Source: Candidatus Kryptonium sp. (GTDB lineage Bacteria > Bacteroidota > Ignavibacteria > Kryptoniales > Kryptoniaceae). Taken from it: a DNA stretch of 64,000 nucleotides. The notes beneath the pieces were generated by a model. The model had not been told where the DNA came from. It ran no database searches and was given only the letters and a program-made list of their open reading frames with translations. A program made the position numbers and the translations under genes. Below are positions 61,125-64,000 of this stretch, piece by piece (positions within the stretch are counted from its first letter, which is position 1; each line of letters starts with the position of its first letter). Location of the stretch: contig JANXBN010000001.1 of assembly GCA_025060635.1 (NCBI GenBank), positions 434,001-498,000 of the forward strand, written 5' to 3'.

Positions 61125-63548
61125 TTATCTTCCAATGTTTGATTTTCTCTTAACGATTTTCAAATCTTGAAGTTGTGGGGCTTTAACCCTTATCTCAAGG
61201 TCAAATCCTCTTGCGTAACCGATCGGTCTCCATTCAAAGTTCGCTTCCCAACAATGTAGGTCTCTATAAATGCTTATGCTTGGAACTATGATTTCTTTGC
61301 GTATTGGATCGTAGCTTCCGCTTCCCATAACTCTCCAATTTTTTGTGATATCAAATCCGAACGAAAATCTCAAATTTGCTGATTTTACTGTCTGCGTTGG
61401 ATTTGCTCTGCTTAGCGAAAAATCAAATCCAAAGGATACATTCCATCCGAATTCAAAACTTGGTTTGAAAGCATCATAGCCTCTGAAAAGTTCACTTCCA
61501 GTTTCTTCAATTCCTCGCATTCTATTTGTTTCTTCTTTTTTCCTTCCTGAGAAAGCAAAGGAGAAAGAGAGTGTGAAGTTTGTCATTCGTGCGATCTTTC
61601 CTTCGCGAATCAATGGTTCGGTGCTGTTGAATTTGTAAAAATCAAAAACGGAACTTGAAAAAATGTCAACTCCAGCGATCGTGGTTCGCGCGGTGATAAA
61701 CAATGGTGAGAGTTTTTTATTCGGAGCGACGAAATTATATGAGAACGACAAATTTAAGTTCAAAAGTTGGTATTTTTTCGGTTGCCCAGCTGAATCTAAC
61801 GAGGTTGTTTTCATTTCAAATATGTTTCCTATGCCAACATTTAATGACTGCGATTTACCTATCGGTGCGCCACCGAAAAGGGAGTTTTCAAAGTAGTCGT
61901 ATTTTACAACATTGCCAGCTGAATCAACATAAGACCCATAGTTTTTCCAAAACGGACTTGAGAAATCAGGTTGATAAATAAGCGAAAAACTTGGCATCAG
62001 TGTGTGTCTAAATCCAGAGATTCCAAGAACTTCTGGTTGCCAAATGCCATAAACTTTTGTTGAAACGGAGATTCCAAAGTTAAAATATCTTGATTGGTAA
62101 AATCCTCTTTGAATTCGTGATTCAACTTTTTTTGTTTCTGGGTTATAAAATTTTATCGTTCGTCTATCATACCAGTTTTCGTTGTAAGTGAAAAACGGAG
62201 TTATGTTAAAGTATCTCACCGTTGGTGTGAAATTGATCCTTAAATTATGCGATATGCCATATCTAAACTGTCTCGTTCTTGCAGTGCTTCTTTGATTGAC
62301 AAACCTTGATGAATATCCGAAGCTTAACTTCTCGTACCATTTTCCAGTTGCAAAAGCTGAACCATATGGAGTTCCACCGAATAAAAATACTTGTGGGAGT
62401 GAAAGGGAAATCTCAGGCAGTATCTCGTCAACGGTTCCGGTGTTAAGGTTTTGCACTCTTGAGGCGTTTATTGAGATTGATCCGTTTATTTCTTCAAGAG
62501 TTTTTGAATAGCTTACATTTGAAGTCAGCGTTTGTTGAAGCACATCTCTAACTGTCGTTCCAGTCGCACGAAAATAGTTGTTTGTTGAGATGTTTATGTT
62601 TGCGCTTATTCTTGAAGTTGGATCAATGGTTTGATTGTGTATTAAGTTAAGTCGCCATTCCTTGCTTGATGTCTTGTCTGGATCGCTTTCTTCGCCGCTG
62701 TAGAAATTAGCAAAAGCGAAACCTAATGCACCGTTAAATTTATATCTCAAAACATATCTAAAATCGCTTGAAACTTGCCATCCACCTCGTGTATACCAAT
62801 CAAAAGTTGTTGTGAAATCAGTGTAATCACTCATTGCCCAGTAATAGCCGAACCTTTTGAAATAAAAACCTGCGTTATAGGTTTGCCCCCAAATTGGAGG
62901 TATAAATCCTGATCTTCTTCCTGATTTGCTTGGGAAGACTCCAAATGGCAGAGCAAAGACAGGGACATCGGCGATATACAAAACCACGGGGCGAGCTATA
63001 ACCTTGTCATTTAAAATTATCTTCATTTCATGCCCTTCAATGCAATAGTGTGGTTCTTCTGCGTCGCAGGTTGTATATCTTCCCTTATAGACGAAAAGAA
63101 CATCTTTTTCAACTTTTTTTATTTTATCTCCGTAATAAAATGCGTTTTCCATTTGGGTTGTCGCTTGCGTTATTCTCCCTTTCTGGGTTTTGAAATTATA
63201 AGCTAACCTGAATCCATGATATTCCTCAGGTCCATCGTTTAAGATTGGAAGCCCTTTGAAATTATTTCCAGTTGAATCGGGTATGCCGAAGGCCTCAAGC
63301 AATGCGCTATCAAGATTCATGCTCACAACAGCTGATCTTAACCTCATCGTTTTGTATTTTATATCTGCCCCCCCGAAAAGAAACATTTCTCTATTTTCAA
63401 CATTGTAGATTGCCGAATCTGTTGCGGTGTAAACGACAATGGTATCTATATCGCTTTTTCTAACTTTTGCCGTATCGTTTTGGTCTTGCGCGGTTAGAAG
63501 TGTAGATAAAATTATAAGTGCGATTATTTCAAATTTTAACCTCTTCAC
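61125..63548 (-). CDS. lptD: LptD-type LPS-assembly outer-membrane protein
   Basis: An 807-residue barrel protein that would insert lipopolysaccharide into the outer leaflet. After the signal (1-20) comes the jellyroll part with IYNVENREMFLFGGADIKYK, then YTTCDAEEPHYCIEGHEMKI, where the two cysteines mark the region used by this family. ARPVVLYIADVPVFALPFGV and FPSKSGRRSGFIPP start the conserved LptD barrel region; the rest is long aromatic strands. The start is GTG 63548 (MKRLKFEII). The terminator of rpsA ends only about 40 bp upstream, so its promoter must be very short or it relies on readthrough. Confidence 0.87.
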   Translation of the reverse strand: MKRLKFEIIALIILSTLLTAQDQNDTAKVRKSDIDTIVVYTATDSAIYNVENREMFLFGGADIKYKTMRLRSAVVSMNLDSALLEAFGIPDSTGNNFKGLPILNDGPEEYHGFRLAYNFKTQKGRITQATTQMENAFYYGDKIKKVEKDVLFVYKGRYTTCDAEEPHYCIEGHEMKIILNDKVIARPVVLYIADVPVFALPFGVFPSKSGRRSGFIPPIWGQTYNAGFYFKRFGYYWAMSDYTDFTTTFDWYTRGGWQVSSDFRYVLRYKFNGALGFAFANFYSGEESDPDKTSSKEWRLNLIHNQTIDPTSRISANINISTNNYFRATGTTVRDVLQQTLTSNVSYSKTLEEINGSISINASRVQNLNTGTVDEILPEISLSLPQVFLFGGTPYGSAFATGKWYEKLSFGYSSRFVNQRSTARTRQFRYGISHNLRINFTPTVRYFNITPFFTYNENWYDRRTIKFYNPETKKVESRIQRGFYQSRYFNFGISVSTKVYGIWQPEVLGISGFRHTLMPSFSLIYQPDFSSPFWKNYGSYVDSAGNVVKYDYFENSLFGGAPIGKSQSLNVGIGNIFEMKTTSLDSAGQPKKYQLLNLNLSFSYNFVAPNKKLSPLFITARTTIAGVDIFSSSVFDFYKFNSTEPLIREGKIARMTNFTLSFSFAFSGRKKEETNRMRGIEETGSELFRGYDAFKPSFEFGWNVSFGFDFSLSRANPTQTVKSANLRFSFGFDITKNWRVMGSGSYDPIRKEIIVPSISIYRDLHCWEANFEWRPIGYARGFDLEIRVKAPQLQDLKIVKRKSNIGR

Positions 63549-63586
63549 ACTTCGTTATGTCAGGTTTAATTGAGATTAAATTAAAT

Positions 63587-63627
63587 AAAAAAGCCGTCCG
63601 CGTTCCTTCGGAAAGGACGGGACGGCT
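63587..63627 (-). terminator. Rho-independent terminator after rpsA
   Basis: On the minus strand AGCCGTCC (complement of 63620-63627) pairs with GGACGGCT (complement of 63592-63599) in a perfect 8-bp, GC-rich stem. It encloses a smaller TTCC/GGAA hairpin and is followed by a run of six U. It starts 22 bp after the rpsA stop codon. This is the best terminator in the window. Confidence 0.85.
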
Positions 63628-63649
63628 GCAAGCTGGAGGTTGATTAAGT

Positions 63650-64000
63650 TTAGTTTTGTTTTTGTTGAGCGCCCTGAGACCTCTGCCCAGGGACACTTTC
63701 TTTACCATAATTTGATTCAATGAAAACACGTTCCTCACCTTCGGCTTCAACTCCAACTGAAGTGACAGGCGCTTTGAGTTGTGCTTCATCTGATGGAATC
63801 GGATGTTTATCAAGAAATTCCTTGACAAGTCGCTCTGACTTATCTTTGAAGTATTCCGAAACCGAAAGAATTATCTTTTGTCTTTCCTTGTCAAATTCAA
63901 TTACTTTCAAAGGTAAGGTTTCACCTTCTTTAAACACTGCGTGAATGTTCTTTATCTGTGCTTGTCCAGGCATCAGGTGTGAAATCGGGACAAACGCATC
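63650..64000 (-). CDS. rpsA: 30S ribosomal protein S1, C-terminal part (5' end outside window)
   Basis: The frame is open to the right edge and reads DAFVPISHLMPGQAQIKNI at the window end, then HAVFKEGETLPLKVIEFD and KERQKIILSVSEYFKDKSER, the last S1/OB-fold repeat of ribosomal protein S1. The C-terminal tail of about 50 residues is acidic and glutamine-rich (ending GAQQKQN), as usual for S1 in this group. An internal ATG at 63973 should not be taken as the start. S1 binds mRNA on the 30S subunit, and in organisms with few Shine-Dalgarno sites, as here, it is especially important for initiation. Confidence 0.92.
   Translation of the reverse strand, partial: DAFVPISHLMPGQAQIKNIHAVFKEGETLPLKVIEFDKERQKIILSVSEYFKDKSERLVKEFLDKHPIPSDEAQLKAPVTSVGVEAEGEERVFIESNYGKESVPGQRSQGAQQKQN

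Noticed and set aside
63529-63828. A minus-strand frame of 99 codons spanning the rpsA end and terminator
   Set aside because: It overlaps rpsA in another frame, runs through the terminator hairpin and has no protein-like composition.

Overview
The window is a gene-dense, AT-rich stretch of a Gram-negative bacterial chromosome. It has no tRNA or rRNA genes, CRISPR array, insertion sequence or prophage that I can see, and no gene-free stretch longer than about 280 bp. The gene set includes an LptD-type outer-membrane protein, many SPII lipoproteins, PorV/PorQ-like barrels, secreted proteins ending in FlgD-like Ig domains, a TonB-dependent receptor with a carboxypeptidase-regulatory domain, and a GH3/serine-hydrolase fusion. 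This points to the Bacteroidota/Ignavibacteriota/Kryptonia side of the FCB group. The heavy use of AGA/AGG/ATA codons and charged proteins fits a thermophile such as Candidatus Kryptonia, but that placement is inference. Unlike classical Bacteroidota, the promoters I can see look like ordinary TTGACA-type sigma70 promoters.

Layout. (1) 1-7283, plus strand: the end of a complex I locus (nuoD partial at the left edge, nuoE, nuoF), two paralogous lipoproteins, pheA, ftsX, a HIT protein, a DUF2231 membrane protein and trmB, closed by a stem-loop. (2) 7479-21207, plus strand: a nine-gene operon of outer-membrane and surface proteins, a giant TPR protein, ExbB, ExbD, a TonB-like anchor fused to DUF4159 and two lipoproteins, one also carrying DUF4159. 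(3) 21214-24648, minus strand: a DPP4-type peptidase, a MarR regulator with a four-cysteine tail and a cytochrome P460, with a clear promoter/operator. (4) 24818-26335, plus strand: an AbgT-type transporter. (5) 26524-33006, minus strand: a protease/beta-propeller/Omp85-like barrel fusion, a BamB-like lipoprotein, a PEGA protein and two related small barrels. (6) 33153-40198, plus strand: alanine dehydrogenase, CoA transferase/hydrolase, glyA, a polysaccharide deacetylase, an EamA transporter and a DUF58 protein. (7) 40360-53368, plus strand: TonB receptor, large surface protein, PorV-like barrel, BadF-type sugar kinase, GH3-serine hydrolase and Na+/solute symporter. (8) 53650-57267, plus strand: small outer-membrane protein, AtuA-like domain protein, polA. 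(9) 57269-64000, minus strand: rpsA (partial at the right edge), its terminator, lptD, 3-hydroxyacyl-CoA dehydrogenase, a GT87 glycosyltransferase, GtrA and ackA.

The most unusual system is region 2. An ExbB/ExbD proton motor is encoded directly next to a protein that begins like TonB (cytoplasmic start, membrane helix with a histidine, proline/lysine-rich periplasmic stretch) but ends in DUF4159 instead of a TonB C-terminal domain. A second DUF4159 sits on a lipoprotein two genes later, and that lipoprotein shares its N-terminal half with the lipoprotein in between. With the TPR protein and three surface or outer-membrane proteins in the same operon, this looks like a proton-motive-force-driven envelope machine analogous to Tol or Ton but built from different outer parts. 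A second strong signal is the P460/MarR locus, where a perfect 15-bp palindrome lies directly after the -10 of a textbook promoter.
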